A stretch of DNA of 13,629 nt, taken from assembly GCA_021604925.1 (NCBI GenBank), contig BQJX01000023.1, forward strand, positions 1 through 13,629, in the 5' to 3' direction. Positions 1-5,939 of the stretch are shown here, in pieces. Each line of letters opens with the position of its first letter. Positions within the stretch are counted from its first letter, which is position 1. Under the pieces are notes generated by a model. That model saw only the letters and a program-made list of their open reading frames with translations. It did not search any database and was not told where the DNA came from. This DNA comes from Gemmatimonadota bacterium (GTDB lineage: Bacteria > ARS69). A program made the translations under genes and the position numbers.

Positions 1-72
1 ACCCGAAAACCGGCGCGATCGCGCCCTGGCGAAGACCCTTTCGGTCTCCTTGTCTCGGAAGGATTGGATCAC
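1..72 (-). CDS. higB: HigB-type toxin, N-terminal fragment cut by window edge
   Basis: Only the first 24 codons are inside the window, reading V-I-Q-S-F-R-D-K-E-T-E-R-V-F and ending in an Arg-rich stretch. This closely matches the start of HigB/RelE-superfamily toxins, whose N-terminus is typically MIKSFRDKETE followed by basic residues. The family are ribosome-dependent mRNA endonucleases, usually followed at once by the HigA antitoxin, which would lie to the left. I chose the GTG at 70-72 because the homology begins exactly there. Its promoter's -10 box ends only 6 nt before it, so translation is probably leaderless or nearly so. It sits first after the divergent attC at 137-238. The call rests on a short N-terminal match. 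Confidence 0.75.
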   Translation of the reverse strand, partial: MIQSFRDKETERVFARARSRRFSG

Positions 73-78
73 AGACGA

Positions 79-107
79 ATAGTAACGCCTTGCGGTATTA
101 TCGTCAA
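79..107 (-). promoter_or_regulatory. Sigma-70 promoter for the HigB cassette
   Basis: On the minus strand TTGACG (102-107) is followed after exactly 17 nt by TACTAT (79-84), close to the sigma-70 consensus and just ahead of the toxin start. Transcription would begin at or within a few bases of the GTG at 70-72. It is the only convincing promoter I see in the window. That fits toxin-antitoxin cassettes, which usually carry their own promoter. Confidence 0.7.
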
Positions 108-112
108 GCGTT
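84..112. promoter_or_regulatory. Inverted repeat over the higB promoter, candidate antitoxin operator
   Basis: AACGCCTTG at 84-92 is matched by CAAGCGTT at 105-112, its reverse complement apart from one missing base. The repeat covers the -35 box and the edge of the -10 box. HigA antitoxins usually autorepress by binding such palindromes, so this is a plausible operator. Function is inferred from position only. Confidence 0.5.
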
Positions 113-136
113 ATGCCTCACTTTAGCGCGGTGTAG

Positions 137-238
137 TTCTAACGTGTTGCGCTTCAGCTGCGGCGACGCGTTGGCGCGGTCCTGGCTCTGCCAGGACCGT
201 GACGACGCCAAGCCGTCAGCTGCAAGCGCTAGTTAGGC
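137..238 (-). repeat. attC site of a different type (attC0)
   Basis: Cores are TTCTAAC at 137-143 and GTTAGGC at 232-238, about 102 bp overall. The arms GCGCTTCAGCTG and CAGCTGCAAGCGC pair with one extra base in the right arm, as in the main family. The centre is a strong separate hairpin (CGGTCCTGG / CCAGGACCG with loop CTCTG). Sequence between the outer arms is unlike the 140 bp family, so this cassette probably came from another integron lineage. Confidence 0.88.
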
Positions 239-943
239 CGTGCTCTCTTGGAGCCACTCTATCCCGATCACGTCCTCGGACGGAATTGGGGTACCGGATC
301 CACTGAATCCGTGGCTACAGCCTTCCCTTAGCGGTTGCCCGCTCAATCTCACCCGCGCATAGGTCACAGCACACGGAATGACGCCCGCCAGATGTTCAGA
401 GGAGCGGAATTTGACGATCGCTCGGGAGGTGCGGTCCCGGTACGCGGCCAGTAGCGTTGTGCCGACATCCTGCGGGAACGCGCTGCAGAGGTTCTGTAGG
501 TACTCGGGGGCGTACGTGTAGTCGAATATCGGGAGCTCTCCCGGGTCTAGAATCACCTCTCTCGTCAGGAATCCGTGGGGTCCATCGTCTGCGGCCGGCA
601 AGGAGTGCTTCCAGCGCAACTGCTGCGAGGACATGGTCGAGACCATCCTCTCCCACTCCGCTTCTGAGCACAGATCGAGTTCTCTTGCGAGGTTGTGGAG
701 GGTCTCCAGCAGCCGCTTTCGCATCAGCGGCGTGGGGAGCAACCCACTATCAAACCTCGTGTTACGGGGGATTCTCGTGGCATGAAACCACACCACAGAT
801 TCAAGCCGAGGCGGGGGATCGTGGCCGGGCAACACGTGCTGGCCGCCCAGCAAACGCGCGCCAAGTTCCTCTGGCTCAGTGGATAGAATGCGTGCCAAGG
901 ACTTCAGGGTCGAGTCTAAGTCGAAGCAGTTCAGTTCACACAT
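233..943 (-). CDS. Hypothetical cytosolic protein with WFHATR motif
   Basis: The protein is 236 residues with no signal peptide or membrane segment. I do not recognise the family firmly. The most distinctive stretch is WFHATR (residues 52-57) followed by FDSGLLP (64-70). A His-x-[ST]-R motif followed by F-x-x-G-[IL] recalls some ADP-ribosyltransferase-fold proteins, but no complete catalytic set is evident. The start is the ATG at 941-943, only 6 nt beyond the GTTAGGC core of the preceding attC; an in-frame ATG at 961 lies inside that attC and is less likely. No separate Shine-Dalgarno sequence exists, so the AGG of the core may serve. The stop codon TAA lies in the attC0 core. Confidence 0.7.
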   Translation of the reverse strand: MCELNCFDLDSTLKSLARILSTEPEELGARLLGGQHVLPGHDPPPRLESVVWFHATRIPRNTRFDSGLLPTPLMRKRLLETLHNLARELDLCSEAEWERMVSTMSSQQLRWKHSLPAADDGPHGFLTREVILDPGELPIFDYTYAPEYLQNLCSAFPQDVGTTLLAAYRDRTSRAIVKFRSSEHLAGVIPCAVTYARVRLSGQPLREGCSHGFSGSGTPIPSEDVIGIEWLQESTA

Positions 944-949
944 GTATCG

Positions 950-1089
950 GCCTAACGGCATGGGTTTCAGCTGCGAGCACCGCGGATTGCGGAGGATCAG
1001 ATGGCGATCGTCCGCCAGGCGCGGAGCCCGATTCCGATCTATACCCAGTATGCGCCGCGGGGATCGTCTGCTGCAAACCCTAGTTAGGA
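950..1089 (-). repeat. attC site 1, main family
   Basis: Cores are GCCTAAC (950-956) and GTTAGGA (1083-1089). Outer arms run from GGGTTTCAGCTGCGAGCACC to the matching GCTGCAAACCC end. The inner part has the common TGGCG...CGCCA stem. One base of the conserved CCGCGGTG block is changed (CCGCGGGG). Confidence 0.93.
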
Positions 1090-1094
1090 TCCCG

Positions 1095-1556
1095 CTAGAG
1101 GGTCGCCAGTCCGATAATGATCGCGCCTGCTGCCAGCGTGATCATGCCGCCTGCCGCCAGGGCAAGGGCCCACCTATAGGCCCGCGTTCGGGAGGACCGA
1201 AGCTGGAACAGTCGAGGGAGGTAGTCTTCTAGCCGGTCAAGATCCTCCGGACGAGCCCAGTGGACCTTGACTACGGAGACAGCCAAGCCACAAGACACGA
1301 AGCTGAACGCAATCGTCGCCACGAAGCACCAGAAAGCTCCTGGAGACCCAGCGTTCGAGATCAGTAGAGAGGCAACGACGAACACGACGCCGTTCAGCGT
1401 GATTGCGGCGGTCGCCTTCGAGTCCAGCGAGTCCAGACAGCCGTATAGATGAGACAGAACGCCGCCGTACTTGTCATGGTGAAGCGCTTCGTGAATTCGG
1501 AGCGCTCGCTTTTCGTGGGTCGTGCGGTACTTCTCGATCCTGTCGTTTTCTGCCAT
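1095..1556 (-). CDS. Three-helix membrane protein resembling Pycsar/SLATT effectors
   Basis: This is 153 residues with a polar, basic N-terminal segment and three predicted membrane helices at about residues 49-66, 75-97 and 129-151. Just before the first helix is LDSLDSKA (41-48), like the D-x-K-A motif at the same place in Pycsar TM effectors (formerly DUF5706) and related SLATT proteins. An amphipathic stretch (LDRLEDYLPRLFQLR, 106-120) lies before the last helix, as in that group. Those effectors disrupt the inner membrane after a cyclic nucleotide signal during phage infection. No cyclase lies next to this gene, so the function is inferred. Start ATG at 1554-1556 is preceded by AGGA supplied by the attC core. 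Confidence 0.65.
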   Translation of the reverse strand: MAENDRIEKYRTTHEKRALRIHEALHHDKYGGVLSHLYGCLDSLDSKATAAITLNGVVFVVASLLISNAGSPGAFWCFVATIAFSFVSCGLAVSVVKVHWARPEDLDRLEDYLPRLFQLRSSRTRAYRWALALAAGGMITLAAGAIIIGLATL

Positions 1557-1561
1557 GGCGG

Positions 1562-1700
1562 TCCTAACGGCATGGGTTTCAGCTGCGAGCACCGCGAAAC
1601 GGGCGACGCGGCCGGCAGGCTGCGTCGACCGTCATCAGCGGGACCCACCGACAGCCCAGTATGCGCCGCGGGGATCGTCGGCTGCAAACCCTAGTTAGCT
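1562..1700 (-). repeat. attC site 2, main family, rare inner subtype
   Basis: Cores are TCCTAAC (1562-1568) and GTTAGCT (1694-1700). Outer arms match the family, but the centre (GGGCGACGCGGCC, then TGCGTCGACCGTCATC) differs from most copies and is shared only with the site at 9838-9978. Confidence 0.92.
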
Positions 1701-2404
1701 TGTGCCGTACTATCCCGTTCGACCGCTCCAACACTGTCCGCCTCTAGGGGTTGGGGAACTGGGCCATCCTCTGTCATCAGGATCATACGACCGGCTGACG
1801 CGGAGTCCATGTGTGCCACGAATGCTATGTCTCGTACCTCGGAAACAGCGCTTGGCAACAGATCTACTCGCCTCGGGACACTTGAGAAGTCCAGAGCCAC
1901 AAGCAGAACATCGCGGAGCGACAAGCTACCCAGCTCCTCCTCAACGTCGTGGCGGGCGCCCTCGTTGTCGAGGACAGTGATTTGAAGCGTTGCCCGCACA
2001 CGCTCACCGTCTGGACCGAGCCTGGCAACCGTCTCCTTGGCGATACCGTAGAAGAGCTTCAGGAGGATGATGTCTCCTGGGGCAATCGCAACGGGGTCAA
2101 GATCCGCTGCGGGAACCTGGATGGAGCCGAGCTGACCGGGCCCTTCGATAGAAACCGATGATCCGGTGAGGGCCGCCGTTCTGTTCCCCGCATTCCCAAC
2201 TGCCAGCGTGATCTCGTATCCAGTCTCCCCTTGCTCGTTGCCAAGGCTGATAGCGAGAATGTTCGCGACGAGATGCTCTCGAACATCCACGTGGAGGTAC
2301 ATGAAGTTCTGATGACTCCAGTAGAGGGCGAGTAAGGCAGCGAACAGAGAGATGACCGCCGTGATCGCGGTCAGTTCAATCTTGAGGGATGGCTTCCAGA
2401 CCAC
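1691..2404 (-). CDS. Membrane-anchored hypothetical protein
   Basis: The protein is 237 residues. A single hydrophobic helix at about residues 11-29, after a short Lys-containing N-terminus, should anchor it in the inner membrane with the rest outside the cytoplasm. The remainder is rich in alternating beta-type segments (for example ITLAVGNAGNRTAALTG followed by SVSIEGPG), suggesting one or two beta-sandwich domains. I recognise no family. The GTG start at 2402-2404 is 13 nt past the attC core, with a weak AAGAAG upstream. The reading frame runs into the downstream attC and ends ...A-N-stop: the core supplies Asn (AAC), and the TAG beside it is the stop. Confidence 0.72.
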   Translation of the reverse strand: MVWKPSLKIELTAITAVISLFAALLALYWSHQNFMYLHVDVREHLVANILAISLGNEQGETGYEITLAVGNAGNRTAALTGSSVSIEGPGQLGSIQVPAADLDPVAIAPGDIILLKLFYGIAKETVARLGPDGERVRATLQITVLDNEGARHDVEEELGSLSLRDVLLVALDFSSVPRRVDLLPSAVSEVRDIAFVAHMDSASAGRMILMTEDGPVPQPLEADSVGAVERDSTAQAN

Positions 2405-2416
2405 GACTTCTTACCT

Positions 2417-2555
2417 AGCTAACGGCATGGGTTTCAGCTGCGAGCACCGCGAAGCGAAGACAAACATGACGGATGTCATTTTCGCCGCAGTGCACGACTG
2501 CGATCTTCACCCAGTATGCGCCGCGGTGTTCGTCGGCTGCAAACCCTAGTTAGAC
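2417..2555 (-). repeat. attC site 3, main family, AAACATG subtype
   Basis: Cores are AGCTAAC (2417-2423) and GTTAGAC (2549-2555). The centre contains AAACATGACGGATGTCATTT, in which ATGAC and GTCAT form a perfect small stem. This inner block recurs only in the site at 12135-12275. Confidence 0.92.
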
Positions 2556-3346
2556 TCAAGAGGCACTTCCACAGAGCCGTCCTCGCGTACCAAAACCACG
2601 AATGTTCGCTTCTCTCCCGATGTATCAGTGAATCGCACACGGAATCCCGGCTCCAATCCGACACACGTGATCTCCTGCGACCCCTCGTGATAGGAACTCA
2701 ACTTGGAGCGATCGAGCTCGAAGCCAGGTGGAAGAGCCTCAATGGCCCGCTCGATGGCTTGGATCTCGGTGAGAATCGGACTCTCCGGGAACGAGATCGA
2801 ACGGAGCGAGGCCAGACCTGCCAGAACGTCCTCCTGACGTACGGGAGACCGCGCGACGAGCTGCGCCGCCCACGTTCCACCCCAGCGGTTGAACATGGTC
2901 CTGTAGACAGTCAGATCGTCGTGAATCTCTGTGGGATCAGAGTCCCGCAGATGCTTCAGGGCGTGGGCTGGACCGTCCTCGGGTGAAAGTCGATAGAACG
3001 CGGTTGGAGCCAGCACGCGGCCCGGGCTGGGACAGTGAAGCTCCACGTACACGGCACCCGGCGGCAGCTGCTCACGAAACGCGGCCCAATCTCGAGAGCG
3101 AAGGACCGATGTGGGCTGCCCGCTCGAGTCCCGAACGGTGTCTGCACTCGCTACTACGAGAAAGCCATCGGGTCCAAAGTTCGAAGCCGTAAAGAAGACC
3201 GGCCCGAAGCGCGCCCCAGTAGATCTCGGGTCCGTGCTATGGAACCAACCATCTGGGACCTGAACGGAGATGGGAGGATGATCCCGAATCTCGATCTCAA
3301 CCAGAGCGATCGTTGCGAGCACCAATAGCAGGAGAGACGAGGCCAC
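2546..3346 (-). CDS. Exported hypothetical protein with N-terminal membrane anchor
   Basis: This is 266 residues. Residues 1-15 (ASSLLLLVLATIALV after the start) form a hydrophobic signal or anchor with no lipobox. Residues ~25-155 include VQVPDGWF and FTASNFG, a layout that loosely recalls PsbP/Mog1-like exported domains. A C-terminal section ends in a beta-rich FRVRFTDTSGEKRTFVV. No enzyme motif is visible and I name no family. The start is GTG at 3344-3346, supported by GAGGGG 5 nt upstream. The gene runs into the downstream attC and ends ...E-S-N-stop, with Asn and TAG at the attC end. Confidence 0.72.
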   Translation of the reverse strand: MASSLLLLVLATIALVEIEIRDHPPISVQVPDGWFHSTDPRSTGARFGPVFFTASNFGPDGFLVVASADTVRDSSGQPTSVLRSRDWAAFREQLPPGAVYVELHCPSPGRVLAPTAFYRLSPEDGPAHALKHLRDSDPTEIHDDLTVYRTMFNRWGGTWAAQLVARSPVRQEDVLAGLASLRSISFPESPILTEIQAIERAIEALPPGFELDRSKLSSYHEGSQEITCVGLEPGFRVRFTDTSGEKRTFVVLVREDGSVEVPLESN

Positions 3347-3358
3347 TCTTGCCCCTCA

Positions 3359-3499
3359 GTCTAACGGCATGGGTTTCAGCTGCGAGCACCGCGGATAGCG
3401 ATGATCCGCCTGGCACCTTCAAACCACACGCGGAGCCCGAGTTCGATCTACACCCCAGTATGCGCCGCGGTGATCGTCTGCTGCAAACCCTAGTTAGGC
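3359..3499 (-). repeat. attC site 4, main family
   Basis: Cores are GTCTAAC (3359-3365) and GTTAGGC (3493-3499). Outer arms are typical. The centre is divergent (GATGATCCGCCTGGCACC, then CAAACCACACGCGG), and the total length is 141 bp. Confidence 0.93.
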
Positions 3500-4102
3500 T
3501 AGTTGCGATAGAGCGCTTTCGTCTTTCCCCAAGTTCCAGAGTCGACCGCCGGATACGACCCGCATTCCTGCCTCGGCCCGGCGCTGTCGACGCAGGGAGG
3601 GCCCGAGCTGGAGAAGCCCTGATAGTCTGCCAACGTGGCGCCACGTTCCTCCCAGTCGCAGGCCCAAGAACAAGGCCACGCACTGTCGAGGGCAAAGCAG
3701 ACCCGTCCGCCCCAATCGGTAGCCGCGAACGTCCCCACCAGAGTCGGCCCCCCGACGCAGCCCGGTGAAATGAACTCCACTATGTAGTGCCCGCTCCCTG
3801 GGCCCGACAATCCGGGGCTTACTTCGACCCCGGACTCGGCAACAAGCGGCCCGAGGGTGAGGCCGGGACCCTGCGACTGCACGATGATATCGCCCCAAGA
3901 CACAGAGTCCGCGGGAGTGGACGCGAGCCACAAGTAGAGAGTTCTGGCGCCATTCGCTGGCGCCGCGGTCGTCGCGAAAAGGATCCGTCGCGGACGCGGA
4001 AACCGTCCAAAGGTCAGGACCAGGAACGGCGCCCTGGCTCCACGCGGCGGGAACGGCGACCAGCACGACCGCAGCAACCCTTGCGATGATTGATGCCGGC
4101 AT
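3499..4102 (-). pseudogene. Secreted WGxxKAxYR-family protein with frameshift
   Basis: A good signal peptide (MPASIIARVAAVVLVAVPAAW, start ATG 4100-4102, AAGG 7 nt upstream) and the motif SASATDPF lie in one frame. The rest of the protein, from ATTAAPANGARTLYLWLASTP to the C-terminal WGKTKALYRN, lies in another. The frames meet at a run of four A (plus strand, 3977-3980). Removing one base there gives a continuous 200-residue protein whose junction matches the relative at 13052-13609 (SGSATDPW, then LYLWLAC). Members of this group have signal peptide, LYLW, GGRVCF-like and WGxxKAxYR motifs in order. The shift may be a sequencing error or true inactivation. The stop TAG overlaps the edge of the attC core. 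Confidence 0.8.
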
Positions 4103-4120
4103 CTGACGACCTTCGCTCGT

Positions 4121-4261
4121 GCCTAACGGCATGGGTTTCAGCTGCGAGCGCCGCGGATGGCGAAGATGTCGATGACGGATCGACCGCCAGGCGCGGAACC
4201 CGATTCCGAACTCCATCCAGTATGCGCCGCGGTGATCGTCTGCTGCAAACCCTAGTTAGAG
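4121..4261 (-). repeat. attC site 5, main family
   Basis: Cores are GCCTAAC (4121-4127) and GTTAGAG (4255-4261). The left arm reads GCGAGCGCCGCGG instead of GCGAGCACCGCGG; otherwise the site is typical, with an inner GATGGCGAAGATG block. Confidence 0.93.
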
Positions 4262-4593
4262 ATCCAACACAAGCCCCCGGAGAAGGGCGCTGACGGACGG
4301 CAAGGAACCCAGCCGTTCCCGGATCTCCCACTTCCCCGGCTCGCCGCTACGAAGGCGAGGAAGGCAGACAGGCGAGAAGCAACCATACCGCGGCGGCCGT
4401 ATGCGAAGAACCACGGGCCGCCGCTGGCCAGCGACAACCGGCCAGCACGAAGTCCAATCCGTTCGATGAGCCTATCGCGCCGGACGCGGGGAAACGGGGC
4501 GGCCGGGAGAACAACGTGAGGTCGCGGACAACCCCAGCGACCAGACGACACGGGACCAAGAACGCAATCGGCAGTCGGTCGACCTGGAACCAA
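4252..4593 (-). CDS. Doubtful gene in unresolved cassette (4262-4701)
   Basis: No open frame fills this cassette convincingly. The listed frame (TTG start, 113 residues) includes a protein-like stretch DRLIERIGLRAGRLSLASGG and ends W-I-S-N-stop in the attC, as several neighbours do. Its first 35 residues look poor. A second minus-strand frame at 4347-4607 starts with ATG and has a better first half with a hydrophobic stretch (LPIAFLVPCRLVAGVV), then degenerates. A single gene with a frameshift around 4440-4500, about 118 residues, would reconcile the two. A weak plus-strand frame also ends at 4707. The cassette may carry a decayed gene or non-coding DNA. Confidence 0.3.
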   Translation of the reverse strand: MVPGRPTADCVLGPVSSGRWGCPRPHVVLPAAPFPRVRRDRLIERIGLRAGRLSLASGGPWFFAYGRRGMVASRLSAFLAFVAASRGSGRSGNGWVPCRPSAPFSGGLCWISN

Positions 4594-4701
4594 TCCACGG
4601 AGTGCATTCCTGAGAGACGAGAGGCGCAGATGACCGAAGAGCCCGCCTCACCAATGACACCTGGTGAGAACTTTCTCTTCCCTGGCCCGGCCTTCTCCGA
4701 T

Positions 4702-4841
4702 CTCTAACGGCATGGGTTTCAGCTGCGAGCACCGCGGATAGCGAAGATGCACCTGGCGCTTCTCGGCCTGCCGCAGAGCCCGGCTCCGAACTACACCCAG
4801 TATGCGCCGCGGTGATCGTCTGCTGCAAACCCTAGTTGGGC
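4702..4841 (-). repeat. attC site 6, main family
   Basis: Cores are CTCTAAC (4702-4708) and GTTGGGC (4835-4841). The inner block GCACCTGGCGCTTCTC closely resembles that of the site at 9130-9269. Confidence 0.93.
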
Positions 4842-5000
4842 GACCGTGCACCAACCTGGGACTACAGATTCAGGACCATCATTCCTATCCAGCCGGCCAA
4901 GCAAAGGGACAGCGTAGTAGCCCTCTGCAGTGCCAGAGAAGGCCGCGAGTCGGTCACTAGCTCCCGCATCCACCCCTTGAGGTAGACACACTCTACTGAG

Positions 5001-5006
5001 AGGAGG
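5001..5006 (+). promoter_or_regulatory. Shine-Dalgarno AGGAGG deciding the GTG start at 5012
   Basis: A perfect AGGAGG lies 5 nt before the GTG at 5012-5014 on the plus strand. It is the main reason for accepting a short plus-strand gene in this cassette. Confidence 0.75.
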
Positions 5007-5011
5007 GGATC

Positions 5012-5191
5012 GTGGACATCTTTGCAGGGGCGGTATTGAACACCCTGACGAGTGCAATTGGCACGGCGTTGTGGCAACTCAGTGACCCGGGCCCAGAGGC
5101 TCGTGCACGAATCCTCCGAACTCTGGCCGCTGCGTTGAGAAAAGGCGCAACGACGCTCGCCCGCGCCGCCTCTCGGCAGAAGCGAGAATAG
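5012..5191 (+). CDS. Small hypothetical protein, reverse-oriented in its cassette
   Basis: This 59-residue protein starts with GTG behind a perfect Shine-Dalgarno sequence. Residues ~1-22 are mildly hydrophobic (DIFAGAVLNTLTSAIGTALW). Residues 28-59 are strongly basic and helical (ARARILRTLAAALRK, ending RQKRE). I do not recognise a family; it could be a small membrane-associated or nucleic-acid-binding protein. It runs against the array direction and ends 4 nt before the attC core at 5196. The 170 bp before it (4842-5011) contains no gene I can support and could hold its promoter, though none is clear. A weak minus-strand frame at 4862-5077 overlaps it; I prefer the plus gene because of its ribosome binding site. 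Confidence 0.6.
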   Translation: MDIFAGAVLNTLTSAIGTALWQLSDPGPEARARILRTLAAALRKGATTLARAASRQKRE

Positions 5192-5195
5192 GTTT

Positions 5196-5335
5196 GCTCA
5201 ACGGCATGGGTTTCAGCTGCGAGCACCGCGGCTGGCGAAGAAGGCGCGAGGCGGCCCGCGCCAGCCGCGGAGCCCGATTCCGAACGTCTACCAGTATGCG
5301 CCGCGGTGATCGTCCGCTGCAAACCCTAGTTGGGC
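5196..5335 (-). repeat. attC site 7, main family
   Basis: Cores are GCTCAAC (5196-5202) and GTTGGGC (5329-5335). The inner part is divergent (GAAGAAGGCGCGAGGCGGCC), and the right arm has CGTCCGCTGC in place of CGTCTGCTGC. Confidence 0.93.
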
Positions 5336-5382
5336 GGGCAAGGTAGGTTGTCCATTGTATGGAGAATTGCTAGCCTCAGACC

Positions 5383-5730
5383 ATGGAGACATTCAGCGAT
5401 GTGATGGGCATGGGATGGGGGTGGATCCAGACGTGGTACGGCGGTGCGGCAACGGTCCTGGCCGCCCTAGTAGGCTGGATCAGGTTCCTTGACGGGCAAC
5501 GGTCGAGACAGGTCACTAGCCTCGAGAAGCGACGAGCGAAGCTCGTCAAACAAGTGGACGAACTTCAGCCATACGACGATTGGGTCCCAACCAGTGGCCC
5601 TGGCTTCAACCCGATCCGTGTCGCCCCGGAGGGCTACGAAGACGCCGCCAGCGCTCTACAGGAGGTCGATCAGGATCTGGATGGACTGCTGAGAAAGGGG
5701 TCGTTGCCGTGGTGGAAGCGCATGTTATAG
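5383..5730 (+). CDS. Small membrane-anchored coiled-coil protein, reverse-oriented in its cassette
   Basis: This is 115 residues. A hydrophobic helix at about residues 20-34 (GGAATVLAALVGWIRF) follows a Trp- and Gly-rich N-terminus. A charged, coiled-coil-like stretch (EKRRAKLVKQVDEL, ~47-60) comes next, then another acidic helix (ASALQEVDQDLDGLLRK) and a basic Trp-rich end (PWWKRML). This suggests a membrane-tethered protein with a cytosolic helical part; I know no family. ATG 5383 is used here, but a later ATG (5404) is possible and neither has a strong ribosome binding site. It reads away from the flanking attC at 5196-5335, opposite to the array, and overlaps the following frame at 5709. 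Confidence 0.6.
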   Translation: METFSDVMGMGWGWIQTWYGGAATVLAALVGWIRFLDGQRSRQVTSLEKRRAKLVKQVDELQPYDDWVPTSGPGFNPIRVAPEGYEDAASALQEVDQDLDGLLRKGSLPWWKRML

Positions 5731-5939
5731 CGAATGTGTTCGTTCCGGTCGCGTCGCTCCTCGTGGCGATTCTGGCATTGCTTGGCGCGTGGCCCCGCGA
5801 TCGCGCAGTCGCGAAGCGCGAGGATGCAGCAACTCGGCGCGGCCAATTGGTTGTGGGCCCGTTTGGCGCCCCCCACGCGCAAGCATGGGGCGTGACAAGC
5901 GGGATCCATCAGCTTCATTGGCTCGTTGGGCGGCGCTAG
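5709..5939 (+). CDS. Possible small membrane protein overlapping the previous gene
   Basis: This is a 76-residue frame starting at tandem GTG codons (5709 and 5712) with AGGGG 8 nt upstream, overlapping the end of the previous gene by 22 nt, as in translational coupling. Residues ~10-29 (VFVPVASLLVAILALLGAW) form one hydrophobic helix, followed by a basic and acidic stretch. The C-terminal 35 or so residues lie inside the degenerate attC at 5827-5931 and look non-native. The gene may therefore be truncated by the recombination site or be spurious. It ends 2 nt into the convergent gene on the minus strand. Confidence 0.35.
   Translation: MVEAHVIANVFVPVASLLVAILALLGAWPRDRAVAKREDAATRRGQLVVGPFGAPHAQAWGVTSGIHQLHWLVGRR
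5827..5931 (-). repeat. Degenerate attC-like site
   Basis: GTTGGGC (5925-5931) is a good core directly after the stop of the TIR-like gene. Long imperfect arms follow on the minus strand: GCCAATGAAG...CCCGCTTG and, further on, the reverse complement of GCCAATTGG...CCCGTTTG, around a GCCCCATGC/GCGTGGGG hairpin. The partner core is poor (GTTGCTG on the minus strand, 5827-5833). The extra bases lie in the arm next to the gene, as in the other sites. It would explain why two divergent gene sets share one interval. Confidence 0.5.

Noticed and set aside
457..1083. Long plus-strand open frame across the cassette at 233-943
   Set aside because: It runs through attC sequence, is low in protein-like composition and lies opposite a better minus-strand gene; a GC-rich shadow frame.
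950..1089. Array reading left to right, since the attC cores also fit on the plus strand
   Set aside because: Cores are symmetric, but the extra unpaired bases lie in the right-hand arm and nearly all genes end, not start, at that side, so the minus orientation is correct.
4862..5077. Minus-strand 71-residue frame in the cassette of the small plus-strand gene
   Set aside because: Its stop is near the attC as expected, but it has no ribosome binding site and poor composition, while the plus frame has a perfect AGGAGG.
5348..5376. Possible promoter TTGTCC-17-TAGCCT before the plus-strand gene at 5383
   Set aside because: Spacing is ideal but the -10 box matches only half of the consensus, and the start codon would lie almost on the transcript start; too weak to annotate.
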